Source of the DNA: Phytomonospora sp040655735
Lineage (GTDB): Bacteria; Actinomycetota; Actinomycetes; Mycobacteriales; Micromonosporaceae
DNA length: 64,000 nucleotides
Direction: 5' to 3'
NCBI RefSeq assembly: GCF_040655735.1
Contig: NZ_JBFAKK010000008.1
Coordinates: 124,001-188,000 of the forward strand
Shown here piece by piece: positions 23,327-32,213 of this stretch; within the stretch, counting starts at the first letter, position 1, and each line of letters begins with the position of its first letter. Under the pieces are notes generated by a model, which saw only the letters and a program-made list of their open reading frames with translations, was not told the origin of the DNA and did no database searches. The position numbers and the translations under genes were made by a program.

Positions 23327-24282
23327 CAGTCCACCTCGGGATCGGCGGCACTTCCAGAGATCTTCTTCGGCTCGTCGTCCGGAGGGGTGGTCCCCAGCCG
23401 GGACTGTGGCGGACGGTGAGCCGCGGTCAGTCCGTCCACCGCCAGCGTCAGCAGCGGATCGAAGTCGCCGGAACGGATCGCACCCGCCTCGGTCATGGTC
23501 TTCAGCATCTCGATCAGCTGCGCGCGATCCTTGTCCGCCTGGGTCGTCATCGCCGCCAGTGCTTCCGGCGCACGTGAGGAATCCCCGGCCATAATGTTGG
23601 CGATCGCGGCGACTTGTCCTGCGGCCAGGACCTGCATGTAGTGATCGACGCGCTTGCCGTGCAGCTCCAGTTTGTGGCCCTGCGCAAAGGCCGCAGCGCT
23701 CGCCTCGGCCTCACGCTGCTTGAGTTTGAGGCGCTCGTGGATCTCGTGGCGCTCTATGTCGGCGATGATGGGCATGAGCGACTCCGGCAGCCGCATCTCG
23801 ACCGAGACGCTCGTCATCTCGATGCCCGAGCCGATGTCGGTGCGCCCACCCTCGAAGCGGTCCTGCACCTCGGCCTGAACGGCGGTGAGATCCTCGAAGG
23901 AGAACTTCCTGCTGATCTCCCCGATCTGCTTGGCGAGGAAGTCCGCGCACACTCGGTGGACGCTCGGTGCGTCGACCTCGGACCGGATGGCCGACGAAGG
24001 ATCGAAGATGCGCCACCGGTACTTCACCTTGGCGGTGAAGAAGAGCGTGCTCGCGCTCGATGGGACCTCCCGGTCGAAATCCTGCCGGAACGGAGCCGTC
24101 CTGACCTTGTAGTAGACACGGGGGCCGCGCCACCACAGTTCGCCGTCGGTGAACTCATGTTCGGGGCTGCGCAGTTGCCCACCAGGCATCTCGAAGACCA
24201 GTGCGCGAGACGCACTGGCCGCCGGCCTAGGGGCGAAGGGCAGCCTGCTCATGGTGAAACGTTCGATGATGGGGTCGTTCAT
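23326..24282 (-). CDS. SPFH/band 7-like protein
   Basis: A 318-residue protein. Residues 25-175 look like an SPFH domain: beta-rich FTDGELWWRGPRVYYKVRTAPFRQDFDREV, then STLFFTAKVKYRWRIFDPSSAIRS, then FLAKQIGEISRKFSFEDLTAVQAEVQDRF and GIEMTSVSVEMRLPES. A charged helix (HEIHERLKLKQREAEASAAAFAQGHKLELHGKRVD) follows, as in oligomerising stomatin-type proteins. There is no N-terminal membrane helix. SPFH proteins build membrane-bound cages. The gene overlaps the STAND-like gene by ATGA and the membrane protein by 1 bp, so a scaffold role with those partners is likely. Confidence 0.68.
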   Translation of the reverse strand: MNDPIIERFTMSRLPFAPRPAASASRALVFEMPGGQLRSPEHEFTDGELWWRGPRVYYKVRTAPFRQDFDREVPSSASTLFFTAKVKYRWRIFDPSSAIRSEVDAPSVHRVCADFLAKQIGEISRKFSFEDLTAVQAEVQDRFEGGRTDIGSGIEMTSVSVEMRLPESLMPIIADIERHEIHERLKLKQREAEASAAAFAQGHKLELHGKRVDHYMQVLAAGQVAAIANIMAGDSSRAPEALAAMTTQADKDRAQLIEMLKTMTEAGAIRSGDFDPLLTLAVDGLTAAHRPPQSRLGTTPPDDEPKKISGSAADPEVD

Positions 24283-26453
24283 GTACCTGTGCTCTCGGGG
24301 TTCAGCGCGGTCAGAAGCCGCGATGCGATGAAGGGGGTAGGTGAGCGTTTGTCCCGCCAGGCGCGTACGTGATAGCCGAGCAGGCGTTTCTTCCGCGGGG
24401 TGTCGGCGGCCAATGTGAGGAGGCCGACCAGAACCGGGCGGTACTCGGGATGGAATTCGGCGGTGGTCGCCCAGGTGCGCAGAACCCGGGCCACAGCGGC
24501 GTCGACGCCAGGAGCGATCAGCGCGGCGCCCCAGAGTTCGGACACGGCATCGCGGATCGACCGCGCCGTGCGGACGGCCGCTTCGTCGTCCTCGGTGGGT
24601 ACCGCGAGGGCCAGCAGGAGCGGCACCTTGGCTTGGCTCAGCGGCGTGGAAGCGGTCGTCGACATCGTCGCCATCTCAAGGAAGGCGGCCATCGCCGCGC
24701 GGGTCCGGCCCGAAGTGCTCTCATGGAGCCACTGGGTGAGGAGCTGCAGGAGAGCGGCTCGCCGCATGGGCCCGGCGAGCTCGAACAGCTCGCGAAGGCT
24801 TCGTCCGACCGCGGCGGCAAGTTGGGGATCGGCGCCGTCAGCGAGGCGGGCGAGTTCCCGTTCGGCTCTGTCCGGCATCGCGGACCCCACCGCGCTGCCC
24901 AGCGCACGGGCGCCGGTGATCTGAAGGGGTCCCGAACGGCGGCTCCAGTCGCCCACCAGTCGCACTGTCGGGCCCGTTGTCGGCGGATGATCGGCCAGGA
25001 CCGCGAGCGCGGCGATGACGAACTCGCGTTTGTCGACCCGCCCGCTGCGCGCCCACGGTTGGAGGATCTCCTTGCGGACACGCTCGAAGGCGAACCTGGC
25101 AAGGTAGCCGATTGCCACGCAGGCGCGGATGTTGATCTGCACCTTTGACTCTTCGGCCATAGCGTGGAGCCAGTCCAGAACAGCGTCGAGATCCTCGGGG
25201 TAAAGGCGCGCGAGCTGTTCGAGTATCCGTACTGGATAGGTGTCATCGATGAACTCGACGACCTCGATCTCGCCCGTTCCGTAGCGCGATCGCTGCTCGA
25301 TCCAGCGGGTTCGGGCCTTGACCGCCCGCAGCCTCCGGGTCCGACTCGCCCTAGCAGGGTAGTGGGCTTCGGGTTTGTCGGCCAGACGCCGCCGGAGTGC
25401 GCCGAGCAGGCTCTCCGCGGCCTGGACGATGTCCTCGAAGGGAAGCCCGCCGAACACGGCGACGGCGTGAACGAGCGAGCATTGTTCGAGATCGGTGATC
25501 GATTCGAACCAGTCCTCGAGGTCTTGCCCGCGCCGGTCGGCGAAGTTGTCGCAGGCTTGGGTCGCCGTGATGCGTCCCCGGGCCACGTCGGCGAGGTCGC
25601 GGGCGAGTTCGACCAGGAGGTGGATATCGAAGGTCTCGTCCTCGATCCGATCGAAGACACCGCGGCATCCGTCGAGGAGTTCGCAGACATCACCGGCTGT
25701 TCCGAGCAGCCGGATCAGATGCCTCTCGACGACGGTCGAGGAACAGGGAGGGGTGAGCAGATCCACGACCATGGACTCCGCGGCGTGGTCTCTGGGCCGC
25801 GTGCCGGATTCCAGGACCAGGACGAGCTTCGCTTCGCGTTCGCTCAACCGCGTTTCAAGCTCGCGAAGGTCCCGTCCGCGCAGGCTCGCGGTGTGAGGGC
25901 GGTCGAGGCCCTTGAGGATGAAGCCCGCTCCGCGGGGCATCCGGTCGACCGGCAGGACCGAGGGAGACAGGTTCGGCGGCAGTTCGTAGATCTCGGTGCG
26001 ATCCTTCAGCAGTTCGATCGCGGCGCTGCCGGTGCCCCAGCCGCTGCGGCCGCGCATCACCACGAGATTGCCCGCGGCCAGCTCCACCCGGGCGTTGGGG
26101 AATCCGCCCGGGTTGACGAAGACGGCGGCGGTGTCGGCGCGAATCTGTCGCCCGACCTCGCGGATCAGCACCTCGGCGGCCGGCTCTCCGGCGCCCCCGT
26201 CCCGGCCGGTGATATCGCCGGTGAAGTTCAGTCCGTTGCCGATGATGATCACGGCCGAGCCCGCACCCGACAGCCCGAGGTTCTCCCGGCCCAGTTTCAT
26301 GGCGGAGAGGACCTCGGCGGCGGTCTGGATCTGGCGCTCGTCGCCCAGTTCAGCCGACCAGTCGGGCTTGGCATCGGTGTCCGGAGGATCGGCATGTGTG
26401 GTGTCGGAAGCGGTGTCCCGCTCCGGCGCCGCGACTCCTCTCGACTCAGCCAT
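24279..26453 (-). CDS. STAND-like protein with degenerate P-loop and helical C-terminus
   Basis: A 724-residue protein. After a polar start, residues 67-87 read AVIIIGNGLNFTGDITGRDGG, a Gly-rich hairpin motif also found at the end of the TIR partner. Residues 105-330 resemble a STAND NTPase. LVVMRGRSGWGTGSAA (131-145) occupies the P-loop position but lacks the Lys-Ser/Thr pair, and LVLVLESGTR (210-219) stands where Walker B would be. It is probably an inactive NTPase used as a sensor or platform. The C-terminal 350 residues are helical, perhaps HEAT/TPR-like. The start overlaps the TIR gene by 8 bp and the end overlaps the SPFH gene by 4 bp. The assignment rests on pattern reading, without a profile search. 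Confidence 0.65.
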   Translation of the reverse strand: MAESRGVAAPERDTASDTTHADPPDTDAKPDWSAELGDERQIQTAAEVLSAMKLGRENLGLSGAGSAVIIIGNGLNFTGDITGRDGGAGEPAAEVLIREVGRQIRADTAAVFVNPGGFPNARVELAAGNLVVMRGRSGWGTGSAAIELLKDRTEIYELPPNLSPSVLPVDRMPRGAGFILKGLDRPHTASLRGRDLRELETRLSEREAKLVLVLESGTRPRDHAAESMVVDLLTPPCSSTVVERHLIRLLGTAGDVCELLDGCRGVFDRIEDETFDIHLLVELARDLADVARGRITATQACDNFADRRGQDLEDWFESITDLEQCSLVHAVAVFGGLPFEDIVQAAESLLGALRRRLADKPEAHYPARASRTRRLRAVKARTRWIEQRSRYGTGEIEVVEFIDDTYPVRILEQLARLYPEDLDAVLDWLHAMAEESKVQINIRACVAIGYLARFAFERVRKEILQPWARSGRVDKREFVIAALAVLADHPPTTGPTVRLVGDWSRRSGPLQITGARALGSAVGSAMPDRAERELARLADGADPQLAAAVGRSLRELFELAGPMRRAALLQLLTQWLHESTSGRTRAAMAAFLEMATMSTTASTPLSQAKVPLLLALAVPTEDDEAAVRTARSIRDAVSELWGAALIAPGVDAAVARVLRTWATTAEFHPEYRPVLVGLLTLAADTPRKKRLLGYHVRAWRDKRSPTPFIASRLLTALNPESTGT

Positions 26454-27099
26454 AGCTGTTGTGTCCGCTGATCGGTCCGTTGAACGGGCCGGTGGCGTTG
26501 TCGAGCCGGACCACGCTGAGGCGCGGACCGAGTTGCACGTCGTGGCTGGAGGAGCTCTTCGCCGACGAAGCCGCGCCGGTCTCGGACGTCGCCTCGCCGG
26601 TCTCGCCCGCGATCCGTTGGCGTCGGGGGAAGTCGCGCGTGGGCACCTCCGCCAGCAGTCTCCTGGTGAGTTCACTGATGTCGAGCTGGGAGTTGCGTTC
26701 GCGGATCTCGATGTACTGGCGGCCTTGGATGGCCTCGACCTCTGTGGGAAGCGGGCGCAAGTTGCTCATGCGCATGCCGTCGAGGAGGACGGGCACGATC
26801 GTCCGGTGGTGATCGAGTGCGATCTCGATCTCCTGGCGGACATAGTCCCCCTCGTGGTCGATCTTGCGGATTCCGGGCGCCTGCTCCATGTCCAGCCAGC
26901 GCTCTCCAATGAGCAGCAGCATCAGCGTGCATGACACGAGACGGCGCTTGAGTTCCGGATCGAAGTCCGCGCCGGCGGGGAGGGACTCGTGGTCGAGGAA
27001 GACCCGCTCGGGGCCGAAGACCTCGTCCAGCCGATCCTTGAGGTGACCGGCGGCATAGCCGGTATCGGTTTTTCGGTAACAGATGAATATGTCGGCCAT
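26446..27099 (-). CDS. TIR-domain protein
   Basis: A 217-residue protein. Residues 1-135 form a TIR domain: ADIFICYRKTDTGYAAGHLKDRLDEVFG, the BB-loop region VFLDHESLPAGADFDPELKRRL, CTLMLLLIGERWL, and DYVRQEIEIALDHHRTIVPVLLDG. Glu90 in the last stretch is at the position of the catalytic Glu of NAD-cleaving TIR domains. The C-terminal third is a low-complexity linker that ends in GPFNGPISGHNSYG. That ending resembles FTGDITGRDGG in the next protein. The gene opens an overlapping four-gene unit. NADase or ring-nucleotide signalling in phage defence is an inference from the domain. Confidence 0.85.
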   Translation of the reverse strand: MADIFICYRKTDTGYAAGHLKDRLDEVFGPERVFLDHESLPAGADFDPELKRRLVSCTLMLLLIGERWLDMEQAPGIRKIDHEGDYVRQEIEIALDHHRTIVPVLLDGMRMSNLRPLPTEVEAIQGRQYIEIRERNSQLDISELTRRLLAEVPTRDFPRRQRIAGETGEATSETGAASSAKSSSSHDVQLGPRLSVVRLDNATGPFNGPISGHNSYG

Positions 27100-27201
27100 G
27101 GGTGTCCGATCGGCGCTCTTGAAGGGATTTTCGAACCTGTGCTATTTGATCTATTCGGGCATGATCGATTTCCGCGCCCGGGCGGCGGAAACAGAACATC
27201 G

Positions 27202-27230
27202 AAAATCCTCCACCAATCCGGTGGTGTCAA
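27202..27230 (-). promoter_or_regulatory. Possible promoter of the TIR operon
   Basis: Reading the minus strand, TTGACA (27230-27225) is followed after 17 bp by GATTTT (27207-27202). The spacer carries the inverted repeat CCACC-N5-GGTGG. The start would lie about 100 bp before the TIR gene. The rest of 27100-27336 shows only a small GTGTC-N8-GACAC dyad at 27299-27316. Confidence 0.4.
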
Positions 27231-27336
27231 CAAGGGGTTGCCCGTTGTCCATTCAGACTGGATCGAAAGACCTAGTCGACCGGCTCTTGATAACTTCTGT
27301 GTCGAGTTTTTGACACCGACATGTCCCCCGTTAGGG

Positions 27337-28650
27337 TCAGCGGCGCCGATGATCAGGACGCCGTGAGTTGCGCACGGGATGCAGGGCCTGGGTCAGGCGT
27401 GGCATCACCTCTCGCACGCAAGGAGTGTCGTGCCAGCGGTTGAGTTCGCGGGCCAGCGTCCGCAAGTCGGAGCGAATGGTGCTCGAGTCGACCTTTTCCA
27501 TCGCGTCGAGCACTTCGGAGAGGATCGCGCAGGCGTGCTCCAGTTCGCGAATGCCGGCCAGCGCAAGCGCCAGTCGAGCGCCGAAGCGAGCACGGGCACG
27601 ATGGGCGTGTTGCGGGATGCGGGCCAGCTCGGTGATCAAGACCTCGGCGGCGGGCCGCGACTTGCCGAGATCCTGTAGGCACCAGCCGAGGGCGATGGGC
27701 ACCGGATCGATGACCGTCGAGGAGCCCAGCACGGGCTGGTCCGAGATCACCGAACTCGCTTCGGTCATGTGCCGGGCACCGCGGTCGAGGGCTTCGTGGC
27801 ACGAGTTCTGGTCGCCAGCGATCGCGTGTCCCTGCGCTTCACGGAGGGCCGCCAGCCCAAGAACTCGCGGGTGGCGGCTGTAACGCCGGGCGAGTAGAGC
27901 GAGGTCGATCGTTCCAGTGGCGTCGTAGGAGTACATGGCGATGAGGGCTCGGCGCACGTAGGCGTAGGCGGTCATCTCCTCATCTCCTGCTGAGGAGGCG
28001 AGTTCGACGGCTTGGTCGGTCCACCACAGGGCGGCGCGGTCGTCGCCGGTCTCCTGAGCGATCCACCCGATGTACTCGGCGTAGCGCGAGCCGAGGCGGA
28101 GCGACTGTGCGCGGAAGTCGGGGCCAGTGGCGGATGAGGCCAGACGGCGAAGCGACGTTGTCGTCGAGACCAGGATCGGTGCCAGATAGGAGGGCGGAAG
28201 CTTCTGGCCGAGCCTGCGTACCTCGTCAAACATCGAACGGAACCCGTCGAGCACCGTCGGATCGTCGCCGAGCCAGCGCGCCGGAGGGATCGTCCAGAGC
28301 GCGGGGCGGTCGGGAGCCATCGACTCGTCAGCGGTGTTGAACTGATCGTCGCCATCGGGATCGAGCCGCATCGTCCAGATCTCGCCGGCTGCGGTCGGCG
28401 AGTCGGCCGGGGGCTTTTTCACCTTGGCGCCGGGGACCAAGGGTTCGAGCTGTCCCGGGCAATCGAGAGCGCTCTCACAGAGCCTTGCGAAGGAGACGTC
28501 GGCGTCTCTCCTGCCGGTCTCGATCTTCGAGAGGTGCCCCGGGCTGTATTTGATCATACTTGCGAGAGCCTTCAAGCTTATTCTCGCGCGTTGGCGGATG
28601 CGTCGAAGCTCGGGTCCGAAATACAGCATGCGGCGATCTGGCTCGTCCAC
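27337..28650 (-). CDS. XRE-family regulator with TPR-like C-terminal region
   Basis: A 437-residue protein. Residues 10-62 form an XRE helix-turn-helix (FGPELRRIRQRARISLKALASMIKYSPGHLSKIETGRRDADVSFARLCESAL). The rest is helical, with TPR-like pairs such as SLRLGSRYAEYIGWIAQETGDDRAALWWTDQAVELA and AAEVLITELARI. Many actinobacteria carry paralogues of this type that bind signals through the helical domain. It lies upstream of and in the same direction as the TIR operon, 237 bp away, and is divergent from a small membrane protein gene. It may regulate either. Confidence 0.85.
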   Translation of the reverse strand: MDEPDRRMLYFGPELRRIRQRARISLKALASMIKYSPGHLSKIETGRRDADVSFARLCESALDCPGQLEPLVPGAKVKKPPADSPTAAGEIWTMRLDPDGDDQFNTADESMAPDRPALWTIPPARWLGDDPTVLDGFRSMFDEVRRLGQKLPPSYLAPILVSTTTSLRRLASSATGPDFRAQSLRLGSRYAEYIGWIAQETGDDRAALWWTDQAVELASSAGDEEMTAYAYVRRALIAMYSYDATGTIDLALLARRYSRHPRVLGLAALREAQGHAIAGDQNSCHEALDRGARHMTEASSVISDQPVLGSSTVIDPVPIALGWCLQDLGKSRPAAEVLITELARIPQHAHRARARFGARLALALAGIRELEHACAILSEVLDAMEKVDSSTIRSDLRTLARELNRWHDTPCVREVMPRLTQALHPVRNSRRPDHRRR

Positions 28651-28806
28651 GGATCACACCGTTTCCTGTTGTCCGTCGAAGTGGCGCGAGGCAACCTCTT
28701 TCAATGACGGTGACGCTCACGCATTGTGATTGCAGATGCTACTAAATCGAGAGTACATCGCAGAATAAGCACTTCTCAATCCTCAGAGTCGAACCGGGAG
28801 AAGATC

Positions 28807-29088
28807 ATGATTTCTAGAGGTAAGGTCCGCGTCACCGCACGGATCGCTCTTTTGGTGGGCGCAGGCGCCTCTGTTCCGGTGGCCCTCTGTTCTCCCGACC
28901 TCGCCGCGGCCATCAGCTTCGCGCTGCTCGTCATGACCACGGTGGCGCCAATGCTGGGTGAAGAGAGGACGCGGAGCGGGGCGTTGCCCCGGCCGCCCGC
29001 CCTCGGGCACCGTGAATGTGGGTGCGCGAATCGGACCCCGCCCGAGCGAACCTCTCCTGGAGCCTTGCTTCAGACCGCGAGTCGTTGA
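28807..29088 (+). CDS. Small hypothetical membrane protein
   Basis: A 93-residue frame with a good ribosome site (GGGAGAAG) 4 bp before the ATG. Residues 9-28 (VTARIALLVGAGASVPVALC) and 31-48 (LAAAISFALLVMTTVAPML) are hydrophobic; the tail is polar, Pro/Arg-rich and looks random. No family is recognised. It is divergent from the XRE-TPR regulator and 89 bp before the first Hsp70-like gene. The true protein may be shorter in function than the frame. Confidence 0.5.
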   Translation: MISRGKVRVTARIALLVGAGASVPVALCSPDLAAAISFALLVMTTVAPMLGEERTRSGALPRPPALGHRECGCANRTPPERTSPGALLQTASR

Positions 29089-29177
29089 GCGAGTGCCGTT
29101 GCCGGTTCCCGGAAACCCCTTCCACGCGGGCGTTGCGGCGCTCGCCGCCTCCGGCGTCCACCAACTAACGTGGCGGC

Positions 29178-32144
29178 ATGCGGTTGGGGATCGACTACGG
29201 CACATCGCACACGGTGGCGATTCTCGCTTGGCCCGACGGTCGGCGCAGGCCGCTGCACTTCGGGTCCTCGGCGCTGCTGTCCTCGGCGGTGCATGCGGGG
29301 GCGGCCGGGTTGCGGACCGGGCAGGACGCGTTGCGGGCGGGGCTGGGGGATCCGGCGGGGCTGGAGCCGAATCCGAAGCGGCGGGTCGACGACGGCGAGG
29401 TGCTGCTCGGCGAGACCGCTCACCCGGTCGCCGACCTGATCGCGGCGACCTTGCGGACGGTGTGGGACGAGGCCGTGCGGGTGGCGGGGAGGCCACCGGC
29501 GGAGGTCATGCTGACCCACCCGGCGGACTGGGGGCCGCTGCGGCAGGGACTGCTCGCCGACGCTGCCCGGCGGGCCGGGATCGCTTCGCCCGCATACCTT
29601 CCCGAGCCGGTGGCGGCGGCGACGTTCTTCGTCACCGAGACCGACATCGACGTCCCGCTGGGGTCGCACGCGGTGGTCTACGACCTGGGCGCGGGCACCT
29701 TCGACGTGAGTCTGGTGCGCCGCACCGGCGAGGGCTTCGAGGTCCTGGCAACCGGCGGATTGGGCGACGTGGGCGGCCTCGACCTCGACGGCGTGGTCGT
29801 CGAGCGGGTCGGCGCGGCCTTGTCGCAGACCGAGCCGGCGGTGTGGCGACGGCTGAACGGCCCGGCCGACGCGGTCGAACTGCGGGCCCGCCACGCCCTG
29901 TGGAGCGAGGCCCGCGGAGCCAAGGAGACGTTGTCACGGCAGGCTTCGGCGGCGCTTTTCGTGCCGCTGCTGGACCGCGACTCGCTCGTGACGCGCGAAG
30001 AGTTCGAGCGCGACGCGATGCCGATCCTGGAGCGCACCGCGAGCACGATGACGACGATCGTCGAACGCGCCGGCGTCGAGTGGTCGCAGGTCGCGGCGGT
30101 GTTCCTGGTCGGCGGGTCGAGCCGGGTGCCGCTGGCGGCGACCCTGGTGCACCGGGCCTGCGGGATCGCGCCGACGGTCGTCGAGCAGCCCGAGCTGGTC
30201 GTCGCCGAAGGCGCGGTGCTGGCGCCGATGCCGGAGTCGGCGGGCGAGGCGTCCTCACCGCCCCTGTCACCGGCGCTGGCGCGGGTACTCGACGCGGCGA
30301 TGGAGACCGTCGGGACCGTCGGCGGAGCCGAACTGATCGAGCGGCGCATGGCCCTCCTGGAGTTCCTGGCGGCGGCGGATCCGGTTCGCGCGCTGGAGAC
30401 GGCCGACACCCTCGACGTTGCCGACAACGCGGTGCGCAGGGCGATCGAGGACCTGGACCTCGGCTCGCCGGCGGCGCACCTGACCTTCACCGCGTCACTG
30501 CCGGACGGTTCACCGGCCAAGTCGTCTCTGCTGATCCAGTCGGCCTACGCCGCCGCCGTCGGCGCCGATCCCGGGCTCGCCTGCCGGCTGCTGCCCGATG
30601 CGGCCCGAGCGGCCCAATCCCTTCCGGACGGTGCGGGGAAGGTCTGGGTGCTCTTCGAGGTGGCCCTGCATCTGTTGATGGCCGCCGACCCGGGCCTGAT
30701 CGAACGCCTGAAGTCCGTCTGGAACGCCAATCCGTCCGACAAGGACATGGCCGAGGTCAACGCCCTCATGGACGCGCTGCGTTCGCATGGCGGCGCCGAC
30801 CGGGCCGAAGGGATGCGGCTGTGCGGGGAGGCGGAACGGATCGTTCGCGCGCTGCCGGACGACACCGCCGAGGAGACCGGTTACATGTTCGCCGGGTTGC
30901 TCTCCCTCATCGATCCCGCGCGTGGGGCGAACCTCGCCATGGACTGCGCGAACCCGCCGCCCGCCCTGATCGCCTCCGCGATGGCGATGGCCGATGTCGA
31001 TCCCGGCCTGGCGAAGGAGATCCTGACCGAGTTCGAGGCGATGGTCTCCTCGCTCGACGACGATTCCCTCTGGGGCCCGACGCGGATATCGGTGACACCG
31101 ATCTGGGCCGCGATCGAACCGCCGCGAGCCGAGGCCATGCTGAGCAGCTTTCCCGCAGGCGCCGAAGCGGAGTGGTTGGAGACCCTTCGCGATTCGCTGA
31201 GAGTGCTGGCCAGGACCGACCCTGCCATGGCCGAACGCCTGACGTTCTCGGTCCCCGACGGCGAGCGCGACGCCGTGCTCGCCGACCTCGTCACCGCGCT
31301 GGCCCCGCGCGACCCCGGCCACGCCGAGCGGCTGATCGCCGCGTTCACCGACGGCGAGCATCGCGCCCGGGCTGTCGGTGAACTCGCGAAGTGGCTGGTG
31401 GCAACCGATCTCGACCGCGCCGAACGCGTCGCGGAACTCGTGGCGCCGCAGGACGCCGCGAGCCGGGTGGCGATCGCCGATGCCATCGCTGACGCCGATC
31501 CCGGCCGTGCCGAGGCGGTCTTGTGCTCCATCGCGGCCGACGTGCAGGACGGCTGGCACGGTGCCGAAAGGGTCGTCGAGAAGATCGCCGCCTTCGATGC
31601 CCAGGGCGCCGAAGCGGTCGTGATCCGCATGCCCCGCGCCGAGCGGGCCGGGCCGGCCGTGCACGTGGTGGCGGCGCTGGCCCGAAAGGATCCCGAGGCC
31701 GCCGAACGGCTGCTGCGGGAGTCGATGGCCGCCGGCGACGCCGAACTGGTCACCGCCCTGGCGGCCGTCGCGCACGCGTTCACCGCCAAGGGCGGCGGGT
31801 TCATGTCCCCGGACCGCAGGCGGGGACTGAGCCTGTTCGAGGAGGCCGAACGCGCCGCCCGCGACGGCGGGTCCGCCAAGGCCGGGATGCTCGCCGAGGT
31901 CGCGGTGGCGCTGGCCGAGTTCGACGGCGCCCACGCCCGGCACCTGCTCGGTGAGGCCGAAGCGGCGTGCGCGGACCTCGACGACGCGCGTGCGCGGTTC
32001 ACCGTCGACCTCGTCAAGGCCTGGACGCCTCTCGACATCGACCGCGCCGAGGGCCTCGCCCGCTCGATTCCCGACACTCATCGGGCCGAGCGCGCCGAGG
32101 CGCTGCTGACCATCGCCCAGTACCTGCATCCCCTAGGGAAGTAG
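29178..32144 (+). CDS. Hsp70-like ATPase with C-terminal helical-repeat domain (copy 1)
   Basis: A 988-residue protein. Residues 1-350 are an Hsp70/actin-like nucleotide-binding domain. Phosphate-1 is LGIDYGTSHTVA (3-14), the DnaK-like PEPVAAATFF is near 142, phosphate-2 is VVYDLGAGTFDVSLV (166-180), and the adenosine motif is VFLVGGSSRVPLAATL (308-323). The DnaK substrate-binding beta domain and lid are absent. From about 355 to the end runs a series of helix pairs with recurrent AxxDPxxAERL/V units, an alpha-solenoid. It is paired with a close paralogue 69 bp downstream. A binding protein that uses ATP to switch a solenoid is the likely type; the target is unknown. There is no recognisable Shine-Dalgarno site before the ATG. 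Confidence 0.85.
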   Translation: MRLGIDYGTSHTVAILAWPDGRRRPLHFGSSALLSSAVHAGAAGLRTGQDALRAGLGDPAGLEPNPKRRVDDGEVLLGETAHPVADLIAATLRTVWDEAVRVAGRPPAEVMLTHPADWGPLRQGLLADAARRAGIASPAYLPEPVAAATFFVTETDIDVPLGSHAVVYDLGAGTFDVSLVRRTGEGFEVLATGGLGDVGGLDLDGVVVERVGAALSQTEPAVWRRLNGPADAVELRARHALWSEARGAKETLSRQASAALFVPLLDRDSLVTREEFERDAMPILERTASTMTTIVERAGVEWSQVAAVFLVGGSSRVPLAATLVHRACGIAPTVVEQPELVVAEGAVLAPMPESAGEASSPPLSPALARVLDAAMETVGTVGGAELIERRMALLEFLAAADPVRALETADTLDVADNAVRRAIEDLDLGSPAAHLTFTASLPDGSPAKSSLLIQSAYAAAVGADPGLACRLLPDAARAAQSLPDGAGKVWVLFEVALHLLMAADPGLIERLKSVWNANPSDKDMAEVNALMDALRSHGGADRAEGMRLCGEAERIVRALPDDTAEETGYMFAGLLSLIDPARGANLAMDCANPPPALIASAMAMADVDPGLAKEILTEFEAMVSSLDDDSLWGPTRISVTPIWAAIEPPRAEAMLSSFPAGAEAEWLETLRDSLRVLARTDPAMAERLTFSVPDGERDAVLADLVTALAPRDPGHAERLIAAFTDGEHRARAVGELAKWLVATDLDRAERVAELVAPQDAASRVAIADAIADADPGRAEAVLCSIAADVQDGWHGAERVVEKIAAFDAQGAEAVVIRMPRAERAGPAVHVVAALARKDPEAAERLLRESMAAGDAELVTALAAVAHAFTAKGGGFMSPDRRRGLSLFEEAERAARDGGSAKAGMLAEVAVALAEFDGAHARHLLGEAEAACADLDDARARFTVDLVKAWTPLDIDRAEGLARSIPDTHRAERAEALLTIAQYLHPLGK

Positions 32145-32213
32145 GGGCGAGTTCAAGGAGCGTGGGCGATCCGACGGTCGCGGCGACGCACGCGCACCAA
32201 CTACCGTGGCGGC

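Noticed and set aside
25000..26000. Active P-loop NTPase in the 724-residue protein
   Set aside because: The loop RGRSGWGTGS lacks the required Lys and following Ser/Thr, so I call it degenerate instead of active.
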